Part shown: one piece after another, positions 20,316 through 30,836 of the stretch
How the letters are laid out: each line of letters begins with the position of its first letter
Position numbering within the stretch: position 1 is the stretch's first letter
Source of the DNA: Blattamonas nauphoetae
Lineage: Eukaryota; Preaxostyla; Oxymonadida
Assembly: GCA_033064195.1 (NCBI GenBank)
Contig: JARBJD010000045.1
Location: 62,001-126,000, forward strand
Reading direction: 5' to 3'
Length of the DNA stretch: 64,000 nt
Made by a program: the position numbers and the translations under genes
Notes under the pieces: generated by a model
The model's input: the letters and a program-made list of their open reading frames with translations, nothing else
The model's database searches: none
Told to the model about the DNA's origin: nothing

Positions 20316-21389
20316 CTACCAACGTTGTGATCTGTTCATGCCGAACAGGTTATTCCATATGATCGATCTGTCAACAATCTCTCTTCCGAAGTATTCGTTC
20401 TCGTCGTTCTGCAGCTTTTCGTCAATCACATCTTCGATGCCTTCCATTCTCAACATTCGTTGCACTATCCTCCCCATCTGTCGCACTTCTCCGCCTTTCT
20501 TATTCCATTCCCGCTGGATTTCGATCATTAAGCACAGAAAAAGCCAGATTGTGTCTTCAATTTTGAAGAATATGAGACAACTTGGAATCGTGAGGACGAC
20601 GGGTATATTGAGAACAATTTCCAGTGTCGGTTGATAAAAAGGAGATATTAGGAGGAGGTGGGCAAGGAGATCCAGAAAATTATAGGATTGGTCACCATCG
20701 ATGATCGAATATCGGTTCACGCACAAATGCCAAATATACTTCTCAGAAGGGACGACAACTTGCTGCAAAACAGTCTCGTGAACAGCTTGTTGTTCATCTT
20801 CATCTTCAATTTCGAGATGGGCGAAACTCTCGGGAGTTGCGAGCCAGGTTGAAGACGTGATGTAAAACATGAGATTGGTGTGGATATCTTCTGCTTCCGC
20901 ACAGGAAAGACACAGTGGATTGAGAGTGATGACGACTTGAAAGATCAGATCAGCTTTGACGAGGGCAAGAAGAACTTTCGGCGAACAGTTCGAGACTAGA
21001 TTCTCGATCAACTCCATTGCTGCTGTGGTGATGAACTGACACGGTGTAGAAATGAGCACTATAATCGACTGTACGAAGTCTGTCGAAATTTCATCAGATG
21101 TTCTCTCAAGACTGACGAAAAAAGCATCTGCGATGGCTTCATCATCCGGATCCACAGATTTCAAAAATTTCACTGCTTTGGCTTCTAGGGAATCATCAAG
21201 GACAGGGTTTAACTTCAACGTGGTAACAAGAGACCGAAAGACATCTGCATGTTTGTCCACGGTTTGAAACCGTTCTTCGTTCCAATTCAGGAATGGAGAA
21301 GTATCCATTGAAAATGGCAACGAGGAGGTGGACAAATCAGAGCGTGCTGGACTGGATGAGATGACTGTTTTCATGCCTATCTCGGTCAT
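20316..21389 (-). CDS. ARM-like family, copy 3 (intact, 357 aa)
   Basis: An unbroken minus-strand gene from ATG 21389 to TAG. The N-terminal ~32 residues are Ser/Thr-rich, then SPFLNWNEERF, FRSLVTTLKLNPVLDDSLEA, DFVQSIIVLIS, LVKADLIFQVVITLNPL, EQQAVHETVLQQVVVPSEKY, HLCVNRYSIIDGDQS, LTIPSCLIFF, VQRMLRMEGIEDVIDEKL and a final WNNLFGMNRS. There is no signal peptide or membrane segment. The regular Leu/Ile-rich helical pattern suggests an alpha-solenoid (ARM/HEAT-like) cytosolic protein; this is an inference and no function is known. The promoter-like motif lies 24 nt upstream. Confidence 0.85.
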   Translation of the reverse strand: MTEIGMKTVISSSPARSDLSTSSLPFSMDTSPFLNWNEERFQTVDKHADVFRSLVTTLKLNPVLDDSLEAKAVKFLKSVDPDDEAIADAFFVSLERTSDEISTDFVQSIIVLISTPCQFITTAAMELIENLVSNCSPKVLLALVKADLIFQVVITLNPLCLSCAEAEDIHTNLMFYITSSTWLATPESFAHLEIEDEDEQQAVHETVLQQVVVPSEKYIWHLCVNRYSIIDGDQSYNFLDLLAHLLLISPFYQPTLEIVLNIPVVLTIPSCLIFFKIEDTIWLFLCLMIEIQREWNKKGGEVRQMGRIVQRMLRMEGIEDVIDEKLQNDENEYFGREIVDRSIIWNNLFGMNRSQRW

Positions 21390-21413
21390 TTGTGATGTTT
21401 AGCGAAAACAACC

Positions 21414-21428
21414 CTCGTTATGGGTCGG
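21414..21428 (-). promoter_or_regulatory. Conserved CCATAACGAG motif upstream of ARM copy 3
   Basis: CCGACCCATAACGAG on the coding strand, ending 24 nt before the ATG at 21389. Confidence 0.45.
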
Positions 21429-22454
21429 AATAATCGTTGAAACAAGAAAACTAAGATGATGATGTTGTCCACAAGGAATAGAAAAATCAATCAACGAAGA
21501 TTTAGTCAATGAGTGAATGAAGAGACTGTGAACGAACGAGAAAAACGAAAGAAGGCATCAACTCGTCGAAGAACAGAGTGTGGACAAATCACAAAGCATG
21601 AATGCAGGTGAAGAAGTTCTGGCGTTATGCATCATAGCTGTTCTGTGCATTCGGCTTCTTGTCGACGCTCTGTTTCACAGTTCGATGTCAAATCTCATCG
21701 CTCACTTCGACCCATTGCTCCAACCATCCCTCGGCCGCTCCCGTCTCCGCTAGCACTCCCAAAAGCACGAAGCGTTTCACCATTCTTGGCCAGACATCGG
21801 TTGGGTCTGTATTCTCGGTATTCTAAACCATCAAATCGAATCCGACTCATTTTCAACGCGTTTGTGGCACAACAATCCACACTCGAAGGGACGTTGGGAG
21901 TGTTCATCCCACTCTCCACATTCCACAGCCCATCTCGTCCACCTCACACCCAAACCCAACACAACCCAACACAACCCATCCACCGCGTTTCGACCATCCG
22001 CCCTTTTCATTCACAACAACTCGTCAGCCGAGATCAGCATGTCCGACAATTCTGGGATGTCCGAGTCAAACACGAAGAGACGAGAGGGCTGGCTGAACTT
22101 CGACAGCGAAAGGGTTGGCTTAGTCGTGTCTTTCCTCGTTCCTGTTTCTCTTCACTTTCCTTCCACGTCTCTCAATCCCTTCCTGGTGTGTTCCTTCCTA
22201 TTTCACGTACACTTTCCCAATCCAACGTCTCCTGTTCTCCATCCTCGCGTCATCCAAACATCCTCCAACAAACCAATCCAATCACCCATCATATCTGTCT
22301 GGTTTCGCTCCAACCGACAATCACATACATGCACGATCCACAGAACGGCAATGGTGCAGTTTGCGTCGAGTAGTGTCAATTCGTGTCAACTGCCTGATCT
22401 TATAAGCACTCCCAACAACACTCGCTGACGGTTCGCTCATACCTCACATGCGAC
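21429..22454. other. Region between ARM copy 3 and family F3 copy 4
   Basis: Overlapping plus-strand frames at 21627-22428. The most protein-like piece begins MSDNSGMSESNTKRREGW at 22040 and may be followed by an intron, but no splice pair could be fixed. Nothing is recognised. Confidence 0.3.
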
Positions 22455-22929
22455 GTGGATGTTGGATTCTTCGCAATGTCCGATCATCCATCCACACAAA
22501 CGGAGAGGAAGGCAGAGCGAAAGCAATCAACACAGGCAGAGATGGAGGCGAGCGGAGGAAGACACCAACACTCCCTTGCGTGGAGTGAGGAAGCTGGCGT
22601 TGGAGTGCTCATGTCGGTAGAGTTGATTGCGGAGGAGGGTGCGATGGACGAAGAGCAAGTGATGGAGTGGCACGAGCAGGCTTGTCAATGTCCCCTCTTC
22701 TCACCCACACGTTCAGCAAGTAGTTGCTTCGAGTGGACGAAGACGGCGACGATGAGAGCGACGAGCAGCCACGCAACCAGTGCGACATTGAGAGCTGGGG
22801 AGGATGTGTGGTGAGCGACAATTTTGGGACAAATCGGGAATGTGAACAAAGTCAGATGAGACAACGAAACGCGGATGCGGTGGCGTGCTCGCTTCGAACG
22901 AATGACTCGCAACATGCGCAACACCGAGT
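22455..22929 (-). pseudogene. Membrane family F3, copy 4, distal part
   Basis: Minus strand encodes NVALVAWLLVALIVAVFVHS then KQLLAERVGEKRGH, a predicted membrane helix plus basic tail. It is preceded by HLTLFTFPICPKIVAHHTSS, matching ICPQIV in copy 1. The rest of the gene lies at 23296-23590, with the minisatellite between. Confidence 0.55.
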
Positions 22930-23295
22930 GTGGTAAGAGGAGAGGCAGAGGCGAGTGGGAGGGTGGGGTGGTGAGGGAGAGGCAGAGGGAGTGGGAGGGT
23001 GTGGGTGGTGAGGGAGAGGCAGAGGGGAGTGGGAGGGTGTGGGTGGTGAGGGAGAGGCAGAGGGGAGTGGGAGGGTGTGGGTGGTGAGGGAGAGGCAGAG
23101 GGGAGTGGGAGGGTGTGGGTAGTGAGGGAGAGGCAGAGGGAGTGGGAGGGTGACGATGGTGAGGGAGAGGCAGAGGGGAGTGGGAGGGTGTGGGTGGTGA
23201 GGGAGAGGCAGAGGGGAGTGGGAGGGTGAGGGTGGTGAGGGAGAGGCAGAGGGGAGTGGGAGGGTGTGGGTGGTGAGGGAGAGGCAGAGGGGAGT
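22930..23295. repeat. G-rich ~37-bp minisatellite, array A3
   Basis: About ten units inside family F3 copy 4. The unit family, strand and insertion point are the same as in arrays A1 and A2. Confidence 0.95.
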
Positions 23296-23590
23296 TGGAC
23301 AGCATGTGTTCCGATGGAGAAGGGACCGAGAACGGGCATGAATTGGCACGAACAGGTGGGTCTGGGATGACGAAAGTGAAAGGCTTCGAAATGTCAGTAT
23401 ATGTTCGAGGGCGGTGAGGAGAATGCATTGAAATGGAGTTCGGGTGAGATGGGAGTGGCATTGGAGCATGAATGTTGATGGAGTTGGTGTCGTTCATTCC
23501 CACACCAAACCGCCCTGTCAATCGCAAGACCGACCATCCACACAAAAATCAAAATCCACAATCCAACGAAGAACAAGGAAGATCAGGGTG
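23296..23590 (-). pseudogene. Membrane family F3, copy 4, proximal part
   Basis: Minus strand FFVGLWILIFVWMVGLAIDR and ERHQLHQHSC...TPISPELHFNAFSSPPS match copy 1 (FFVGLWILVCVYIVCL, ERHQLHRHS, PPISPELDLSAFSSSPS). The gene is split by array A3. Confidence 0.6.
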
Positions 23591-23599
23591 TGTGTCGAG

Positions 23600-23800
23600 C
23601 GTGGTGGAGAGTGATCGAGTTAGTCCCACATCAGCTCGACAATCCTTCATCATTCGTCAATCACTCTTCAAATCAAAACACAACAGAGCGAGAGAGCGAG
23701 AGAGTGGTGTTGAAATCGGGGGAAACGAGGAAGAGGGGCGGGAGATGGTTGAGTGTGGAAGCGAAGGCTGTTGTTCGGTTCTATTCTTCGCAGGTGCTTG
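23600..23800. repeat. R1 linker repeat, copy 5
   Basis: R1 with a small duplication of GAGAGCGA. It leads directly into the 3' end of ARM copy 4, showing the normal block order F3-R1-ARM. Confidence 0.85.
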
Positions 23801-23807
23801 TCTGTTT

Positions 23808-24866
23808 CTACCAAAGTTTTGGATCGTTCATGCCCAGCTGGTTGTTCCATCTGAACGAGTAGAAAGTAATCCATCCTCCGTAGAATTTGGTTTTGTCGTT
23901 CTGCAGCTTCGCCTCAATCACATCTTCGATGCCCTCCATTCGCAACACTCGGTGCATTGTTTTCCACCTCTGTTGCACTTCTCCGCCTTCCATGTTCCAT
24001 TCCCACTGGATAGTGGCCATTGAAGCCAGAAAACAAGAGATTGACATTTCATTTTCGAAGAATGTGAGACAACTTGGGATCGTGAGAAATACAGGCATAT
24101 GAAGAACAAAATCCATTGTCGGTCGATAATATGGACATATTGCGAGGAGTCGGGCGAGGATTTCCAGAAAATTCATGGATAGGCTTCCATCGATGATCGA
24201 AAATCGGTTCACGCACAAAAGTCGAATATACTTCTCCGATGGTACCAGAACTTGCTTCAGAACAGTCTCGTAAACAACTTGTTGTTCATTGCGATCTTCA
24301 CACTTGAGTTCCGCGAGAATATTCGGAGTTGGGAGCCAGAGAGACTCGGCGATGGTTTTCATGAGGTTGACGTGGATATCTGCAGCTTCATCAAAAGAAA
24401 GAGACAGTGGATTGAGAGATGTGAAGAGTTGAGGGATCAGATCAGCTTGAACGAGGGCAAGTCGGACTTTAGGCGAACACCACCTGACCAGAGTTTCGAG
24501 CATCTTCACTGCTGCGGTGTTGATGACCTGACTGGTTGAAGTGAAGAGCACACTAATCCAGTGTACGAAGTTTGTCAACGATTCATCAGCGGTTCGCCCA
24601 AGGCTGAAGAGAAAACGATCTACTGATTCTCGACCATGCAGAACCACAGATTCGAGGAATTTCACCGCTTTCGCTTCCAGAGAGACATCAAGTGCAGGCT
24701 GCGACTTCACAGTGGCAACGAGAGATCGATAGACAACGGCCTTTTCCTTTTCAGATTCAGATTGATTCTCATTCCAATTTAAGAAAGGAGAGCAATCCAT
24801 TGATACTGGCAACTCAGCGGAGGACAAATCAGAGTATACAGTACTTGATGATGTGTCTGTTTTCAT
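23808..24866 (-). CDS. ARM-like family, copy 4 (intact, 352 aa)
   Basis: An open minus-strand gene, MKTDTSSSTVYSDL to a TAG stop. It shares with copy 3 CSPFLNWNENQSESEKEKAV, LEAKAVKFLES, LVQADLIPQLFTSLNPLSLS, EQQVVYETVLKQVLVPSEKY, LLCVNRFSIIDG, YYRPTMDFVLHMPVFLTIPS, RVLRMEGIEDVIEAKL and LGMNDP. The ancestral start codon position, five codons earlier, reads GTA instead of ATG, and the in-frame Met six codons into the ancestral frame is the likely start. The upstream motif keeps its 24-nt distance to the lost start. Role unknown; it looks cytosolic and helical. Confidence 0.8.
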   Translation of the reverse strand: MKTDTSSSTVYSDLSSAELPVSMDCSPFLNWNENQSESEKEKAVVYRSLVATVKSQPALDVSLEAKAVKFLESVVLHGRESVDRFLFSLGRTADESLTNFVHWISVLFTSTSQVINTAAVKMLETLVRWCSPKVRLALVQADLIPQLFTSLNPLSLSFDEAADIHVNLMKTIAESLWLPTPNILAELKCEDRNEQQVVYETVLKQVLVPSEKYIRLLCVNRFSIIDGSLSMNFLEILARLLAICPYYRPTMDFVLHMPVFLTIPSCLTFFENEMSISCFLASMATIQWEWNMEGGEVQQRWKTMHRVLRMEGIEDVIEAKLQNDKTKFYGGWITFYSFRWNNQLGMNDPKLW

Positions 24867-24905
24867 GACAATCGTTGTTACTCAGATCGGATCGGAGATG
24901 GATCA

Positions 24906-24920
24906 CTCGTTATGGGTCAG
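24906..24920 (-). promoter_or_regulatory. Conserved CCATAACGAG motif upstream of ARM copy 4
   Basis: CTGACCCATAACGAG on the coding strand, 39 nt before the used ATG (24866) but 24 nt before the mutated ancestral start codon (24879-24881). Confidence 0.45.
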
Positions 24921-24983
24921 AAAATGGAGAGAGACAACAAAATGGAGATGAAAAAGTGAGATGGTGAGGAGAACACAAAATCT

Positions 24984-25301
24984 TTATTTTCTCGAGTGGA
25001 GTTGGGGTTGGCTTTGGCGAAGAGTGAGGGGACAGCCAGTCATCATTTGTGGTGTCGTCGGCGAGAGCGACGGAAAGCGATGCCGAGTTTCGTCTGCAGA
25101 CGTGGAAACAGGCAGAGAGTCGTGGACTCCCTCCTCATGCTTCTCGCGCCAGTTCATTTCCACAACTCGGTGATAGTGCGACGGTGTGAGTGACACACGA
25201 ATCCATTCCAACGCGAGGACTGGTTGACGGTCAGCGTTCACTTGTTCTCGTTCCTTCGCCTCCTTCCGAGAAGCCTTCCCGACACTCCCAGCCATTGTCA
25301 T
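24984..25301 (-). CDS. Small family F4, copy 2 (105 aa)
   Basis: MTMAGSVGKASRKEAKEREQ from ATG 25301, then VNADRQPVLALEWIRVSLTP, SHYHRVVEMNWREKHEEGVH and a Ser/Thr/Pro-rich end. It is open throughout and similar to 30837-31178. The middle segment could be two beta strands flanking a short helix. I do not recognise it. It lies just upstream of ARM copy 4 in the same direction, as copy 3 does for ARM copy 5. It could be a gene or part of a larger spliced gene whose other exons are lost. Confidence 0.45.
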   Translation of the reverse strand: MTMAGSVGKASRKEAKEREQVNADRQPVLALEWIRVSLTPSHYHRVVEMNWREKHEEGVHDSLPVSTSADETRHRFPSLSPTTPQMMTGCPLTLRQSQPQLHSRK

Positions 25302-26639
25302 GTCTCGTTCAGTCCTCTTCCATCCATCTCAGTGCGTGTGTCTCGTTGATTGAGAGTGGAGTGGAAGAGTGACGAGGAGAGTGGGAGAGGCGGAAAAGAG
25401 TGCGAATGATCGAATCTGTCACACACTGCAGATGAGGCAATGTGTTGAGATGAGGAAGTCCATCGAATCTGTGCACGTGCAGTTTGGAGCAGGAGAGAGT
25501 TCCGATGACGTTCGACATCTTTCCCAGGCCAGAAACAAACATACTTGATCCATCCTGCCAAACTGTGTTCGTCCAGGCGAACAGACAATTTGGACATCTT
25601 CCAGCTGAGAGACAGCCATTCATCGTCGCCACTCACCAATGACCCCTCTCCCCAATTGTGAACGAGCAGCGATTGCGGGACGATGTGGATAGGCGAGGCA
25701 GATGCCACAGTCGCACACATCAGCACCCATCCGCTTCCAAACGCGAACTGTCTCTTCTGCGTCTCCAAAAAGCTCATCCTCTCTTTCCCCTCCACACATT
25801 CACCCACCACAACGCCGAGTCCGCTGCCATCCAACACACGCTGACATTCCAAACAATGTGATGATCATGCCAACATCAACTGCCATCAAATGTCTAGTCA
25901 CGAACACAACGTATTCCAACTCATCCATGTCCGCTGTGTCTCGCAATCGCTTGTCATCGTCGCTGAAGAGCGAGCAGAGCAGACCCAGTGAGTGGTGTTG
26001 GAAGGACCGTCCCAAAAGTTGTGTCACGTCAGCTCGCCCGCATTCGCCAATCCTCCTCCTTCTTTCACTTCATCGCAGCGTCCATCAGCCCAACTTCGAC
26101 TCTCGCCATCCATCGCTTTCCCAGCAGCCCCATCGATGGAGGATCGGTTGGGCATTGCAGAGCGAGTCAAGTTGGGCGAGTGGTGTCTGTCGATTGGGAT
26201 GACGAGAAGTGACTGAGTAAGAGAAATGTGGATATCTTGCCCCATGTCGAGATCGGTCCATCCACTTCGCTGAACGAATAAAAAACACAGCAGCACAGAT
26301 CAAGCGTGGAGACAGAACTGAGAATCCAGTTTCAGCGCAATCTTCCAAAATCGCATTTCTGCTCCATTCTCCAAGAAAGCAGCGAATCGGCGTTTGATGG
26401 AGAAGGTGAGTTCTTAACAAATCTGAAGTGGGTGCGAACGAATAGCAGTCGCTGGTGTCGAGCGACGAGTTGGGATGAAAAGGAGAGTCGGGAGGCAGAG
26501 TGAGTTGGGTTTGATTCATCACTCTTTCATGCCTTCTCCCATCTTTCCCTCCGGTCCCCAACTTCAGTCGAGTTGGTTGATCCTGTGGGGTTTGTGGCGA
26601 GTTGAACATCGATGTGTTGCGTGCAAGACAAGCAGTTGA
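25302..26639. other. Duplicated upstream block plus unassigned sequence
   Basis: 25302-25450 matches 17880-18030 and 31180-31244, the shared upstream block with GGAAGAGTGACGAGGAGAG. The rest holds a minus-strand frame (25298-25852) and fragments to 26500 with no recognised family. Frame switching suggests exons or decay. Confidence 0.35.
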
Positions 26640-26700
26640 TGCCAGAGCCGACAAAGATCACGCACAAACAGTGTTTGGTGTCCAAAAAAGTCACAAAGAG
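26640..26700. repeat. R2 linker repeat joined to the Pmp-like gene
   Basis: ACAAACAGTGTTTGGTGTCC as in other R2 copies, but here adjoining the 3' end of the beta-helix gene instead of an ARM-like gene. Confidence 0.65.
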
Positions 26701-29142
26701 CTCCCATTCTTCCTCAAGATGAATTATCTTCCCGATCACAGCAAGTTCAATCACAACAATCGTCCCAAATGACATTTCTTCATCGTTCATTTTTGTGAAT
26801 GCTGCGATGAGTGTCCGAAGAGGCGAGTCGTCCATTCCATCGTTGTCGTCGTCTCCGTCCTTCCCAACAAACACCTCCTTCCCTCGCAGAAGCGGAAGCA
26901 GCGACAGTGTCTGCTTTTGTGTGCTATTGCAGCCCATCAGATCCGCCTCTTCCGACGAACTGATGGATTCGATCCATCTTTCCGGTGGGACAGCGCTTTC
27001 CAGACTGTTCCCAATTCAGAAATCCAGTCTGAGTCCGTCGAATGTTGCGGTGAGGGTTTCGACAGTGAGACTGTCCACGTGTGGAGAGTCTGTGAGATGG
27101 CTGATGTGGATTTGGAGGATGACGCTGTCGGAGAAGACATTCGCGTTGTCGGCGATGGCGATGGAGGAGAGGGAGACGACACCGACGGAACAGGCGAGGA
27201 GTCTTCCCTTCGGATGGACGACGAGGTTGCACAGCGTCAGACTCGACTTCAGATCGACAGTGATGAAGTTCACTGGAGTGGTGAGTGTGATGGATAGTTC
27301 GTCATTCCCAGTGATCGAGAGCGACTAGTCAAGTTGCAGTGTGACTGGCGTTGTCTCCACAAAAGTGCCTGCTCCAACTCCAATCTCCATTTCGGTGCTG
27401 CTTGCCAACGTCAAAGCTCCTCCCACTGTCGCACACAAAGCGTTGGATGTTGACCCACATCCGCTCTTGTCTGTCCCGCTTGTTGTCACATCCACAGTCA
27501 TTGCTGTTCACTCGTTCGAGTTGTGAGATGTCGACAGGAGTGGCAGAGACGAGAAGTCGCCTTCAGATGACAACACTCCAATTCGGGCTGTGTTTGAGGT
27601 TGACCAGCTGTCCTCCACTCTCACCGAAGAGTCCACAGTGTCCACACTGCAGTCCTCCAAACACACATCCGACCCCACTTCCTCTCCCCTCATCCGATCT
27701 GACACCTCATTCTTCACAAATCGGCAAAACTCAAACACAATCGACACGCAGTCGCCCTCTCCTCCAAACAGCATCCCTCCTCCTGCTCTCTCAGCCCTGT
27801 TCCCACAAAACAGACACGACGAGATCGTCGAAGTGCGAGCGAGAGAACTCACACTCAGCCAGCCTCCTCCTTCCGCCCTGTTCTCTTCACTCCCAACTCC
27901 ACACACAAGCAGCTCGTCCACTCTCCCACACACCCACACTCCTCCCCCTTCCCCTCTCTCCTCCTTCCTTCCATCCTGTCGTCGTCTGCCTTCGTGCCCA
28001 CTTTCCTCGTTCTCCGTGAACGACGAGTCTTCAATTTGGATTCGAGTGACGTTCACAAACACCAGTGCTCCTCCTCGCTCAGTTCTGTTTTCCCAAAACA
28101 TGCTTGTCCAGATTCTGACTTGCTGGTCTTCTTGGCCTGACACCAAAATCGCTCCTCCCGCTTTCTTTCTTCCTGTTTCCGCTTCGTCCCCAAGTGAGCA
28201 GCAATTGAAAGTCGACTTTTCAACTTCAACGTGTTCAGATCCAAACAGAGCAAGCGCACCTCCAAACGCGCCCAAGTCTTTGCATGAAATGAACGAGCTG
28301 CTTCTGACGACACAGCGTTGCGGGAATGGCGAGATTGGGCGAGTCGGATTGGTGGCTGTTGGAGACAGTGGTGGAGACCAGATTTCGGTGTTGGAGACAG
28401 CTGATGAGTTGACCACCGAGAACGACGACATGGAGAGAGGTGCAAAGATGTTCCCCGAAAGCAGATTGCGGCATGTTTCCGCTTTGGAGTTCATCACTTT
28501 CGTCGTTCCGACTATGTTCGAGCAATGATGTGAAAACGATGTGGCAGATCTACTGGACACATTTTGAAAGACACAGTTCAGCGCAGAGACGTCAGACGAG
28601 GACAGACAACCCAGAAAAGTGGACAGAGTTTCAGTCGTGAAAGTGCGCATCAAAACTGAATGACAAAGAATTGAACTCCTAAAAGAAGATTCTGTGTAGA
28701 TAGAGAGCAGAATACAACTTTCTGGCGGATGAATGAAGGATGTTCGTCCCAAAAGAAGAAATGAGTTCTGGACTGAAATCGAATAATTCCGGTGCGAGAG
28801 AGAGATGGAACAATCCTCAACTGAACAATACGAATTTTCCTCCATCTTGAGGCACAATGCGTTCTCGCCCACGAGAACGAAGTGCATTATCGAGAATGAA
28901 GAGTTGAAATGATGGATGAGCGAATTGTTCGAATTGGGCAATCCAAACAACACGTTCCTGTTCCCTGAATTGCCAACTACAGAGAAATGCTGATGTGCGA
29001 GAACATGCCCCCAACTTTGAAGGATTCCAGATGGAGATTTGATGGTCTGGATTTTGAGTGTTTCGTCCACAACAGTGGAAGAGCTGAAGAGTCCATCAAA
29101 GTCGGTAATCGAAGAATCCAAAGGAAACGAAGATATCCCCAA
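26700..29142 (-). pseudogene. Pmp-like right-handed beta-helix surface protein
   Basis: The minus-strand frame 29142-27508 encodes ~544 residues with repeated beta-helix turns (CVVRSSSFISC, GGALALFGS, GGAILVSGQ, RGGALVFVN, EGGGVWVCGR, RAGGGMLFGG). It continues in other frames with GSTSNALCATVGGALTLASS (near 27460), a beta-rich part (27273-27016) and VFVGKDGDDDNDGMDDSPLR (near 26880), a repeat of the module-start type. No ATG opens the first frame (TTG at 29142), so the 5' end is unresolved. At least two frame changes, near 27510 and 27330, and a stop near 27326 could be decay or unrecognised introns. No Pro stalk or membrane anchor remains at the 3' end, where the R2 repeat begins. Probably a surface adhesin-type protein. 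Confidence 0.6.
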
Positions 29143-29495
29143 AAGTATTTAGAGAATCACGAAGAAAATCAGGAGTTCGAGAGAGATCTCTCCCTTTTAC
29201 TCGAATGGCAGGAAAAAAGGCGACCGATTTCGAAACACTGACAAGTAGTTAAATGAACAAATGCTTTGAAAAATAAGATAAGGGAAATATTTCATCGTGG
29301 ATTCGAACTTTCCTCGATGTTGCTGACAGTTTAGTTAAAATGGAGGGAGACTAGGGAAGAATCCGGTTCATTCGGGAAAACCATGAGATGATGTCACAGA
29401 TGACAACGATCACACACAAACAGTGTTTGTTGTCCAAAAGAAGTCAGAAACAGTTCGAAAGATTAACTGGTTCTGTTCTGTTTCTATTCCTGTTC
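29143..29495. other. Upstream of the Pmp-like gene and R2 repeat
   Basis: 29143-29385 is unassigned. 29385-29470 is an R2 copy (CACACACAAACAGTGTTTGT) leading into ARM copy 5. Confidence 0.5.
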
Positions 29496-30560
29496 CTAAA
29501 GATTCATGCCCAGCATTTCGTTCCATCTGATCGAGTAGAAAACAATCCCTCTTCCGCTCAAGTCGTTTTTGTGGTTTCGCAGTTTTTCTTCAATCGCATC
29601 TTCGATGCCCTCCATTCTCAACATTCGATGCACATTCTTCCCAATCTGTCGTACTTTTCTGCCTTCCTCCTTCCATTTCCACTGGGAATCGACCATTCCG
29701 TGCATAAAAGCCAAGATTGAGTCATCATCTTCGAAGTATGTCAGACAACTTGGGATCGTGAGAACTACAGGGAGATGAAGAACAAAATCCATCGTCGGTT
29801 GATGATATGGACATATTCGGAGCATTTTAGCGAGGAGCTCCATAAAATACAGGGATAGCAGTTCGCCATTGACGATCGAATATCGGTTCATGCATAAATA
29901 CCTAATATACTGCTCCGAAGGTTTCACGACTTGCCATAACACTTCCCTTTGAATAGTTTGCTTTTCTGCGCCTGCTTCACTTTCGAGATATAAGACCCCA
30001 CCCGGAGTTGTGAGATGGAGAGAACTGGTGATGAGATGCATGAGACAGGAGTGGATACCGACTGCTTCGGCGAAGATACATGATCGTGGATTGAGAGTGT
30101 TGATGAGTTTAGGGATCAGATCAGCTGTGACAAGCATATAGCGCTTTTCCAAATAACTTTTGTTGACCAGATATTTGATTATCCTCACTGTCCAATCAGT
30201 GATTTTCTTACTGGCTGAAGAAAGGAGCACCACGATGGACTTTGCGAGGTCGAAGCCAGATCCATACTTGGATACCCCAAGGCAGGATAGAAGAGTATCA
30301 ACTTGTTCTTCATCCATCGACCACAAAGATTCCAGAAACTTCTCGGCTTTGGCTTCCAGAGAGACATCAAGTGCAGGTTGGATCTTCAAAGTGGCAACGA
30401 GAGACCTGTAGACAGCCGCTTTTTTGTATTCAGATTCTATTTTTTCTCCATCCCAATTCAGGAACGGAGAGCAATCTCCAGAAAATGGCGACTGTGAGGA
30501 GGACAAATCAGAGGGTCTTATGTTGGTGGAGGTGGCTGTGTTCGGGTTAATCTCGGTCAT
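29496..30560 (-). CDS. ARM-like family, copy 5 (intact, 354 aa)
   Basis: An open minus-strand gene from ATG 30560 (MTEINPNTATSTNIRPSDLS) to TAG. It has the family core in order: CSPFLNWDGEKIESEYKKAA, RSLVATLKIQPALDVSLEAK, LVTADLIPKLINTLNPRSCI, REVLWQVVKPSEQYIRYLCM, NRYSIVNGE, YHQPTMDFVLHLPVVLTIPS, HRMLRMEGIEDAIEEKL, and MLGMNL at the end. It is more diverged in the middle than copies 3 and 4. Cytosolic helical solenoid protein by inference; no known function. Confidence 0.85.
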   Translation of the reverse strand: MTEINPNTATSTNIRPSDLSSSQSPFSGDCSPFLNWDGEKIESEYKKAAVYRSLVATLKIQPALDVSLEAKAEKFLESLWSMDEEQVDTLLSCLGVSKYGSGFDLAKSIVVLLSSASKKITDWTVRIIKYLVNKSYLEKRYMLVTADLIPKLINTLNPRSCIFAEAVGIHSCLMHLITSSLHLTTPGGVLYLESEAGAEKQTIQREVLWQVVKPSEQYIRYLCMNRYSIVNGELLSLYFMELLAKMLRICPYHQPTMDFVLHLPVVLTIPSCLTYFEDDDSILAFMHGMVDSQWKWKEEGRKVRQIGKNVHRMLRMEGIEDAIEEKLRNHKNDLSGRGIVFYSIRWNEMLGMNL

Positions 30561-30584
30561 TCTTGTGGATTCAACGGAAAAAGT

Positions 30585-30599
30585 CTCGTTATGGGTCAG
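30585..30599 (-). promoter_or_regulatory. Conserved CCATAACGAG motif upstream of ARM copy 5
   Basis: CTGACCCATAACGAG, ending 24 nt before the ATG at 30560. Confidence 0.45.
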
Positions 30600-30836
30600 A
30601 GAAATGAATCAAACAAAGAGTTTAAGATGAAACAGACATCCAAAACAAATACCAAAACATCACATCATGATGAGCGAGATAATCGATGAGTGAAGAGGAA
30701 GTTTGTATGGAGATGGTTGTGTGTGGAGAGCGAATGGTTTCGTGGGGTCGACTGATCCAAATCAGATGCAGTGATTGCTGTTGCGTCGGTGTTCTGATTG
30801 TCTGCAGGCAGTCATGTTCGCTGGTGCTGGGTCCGA

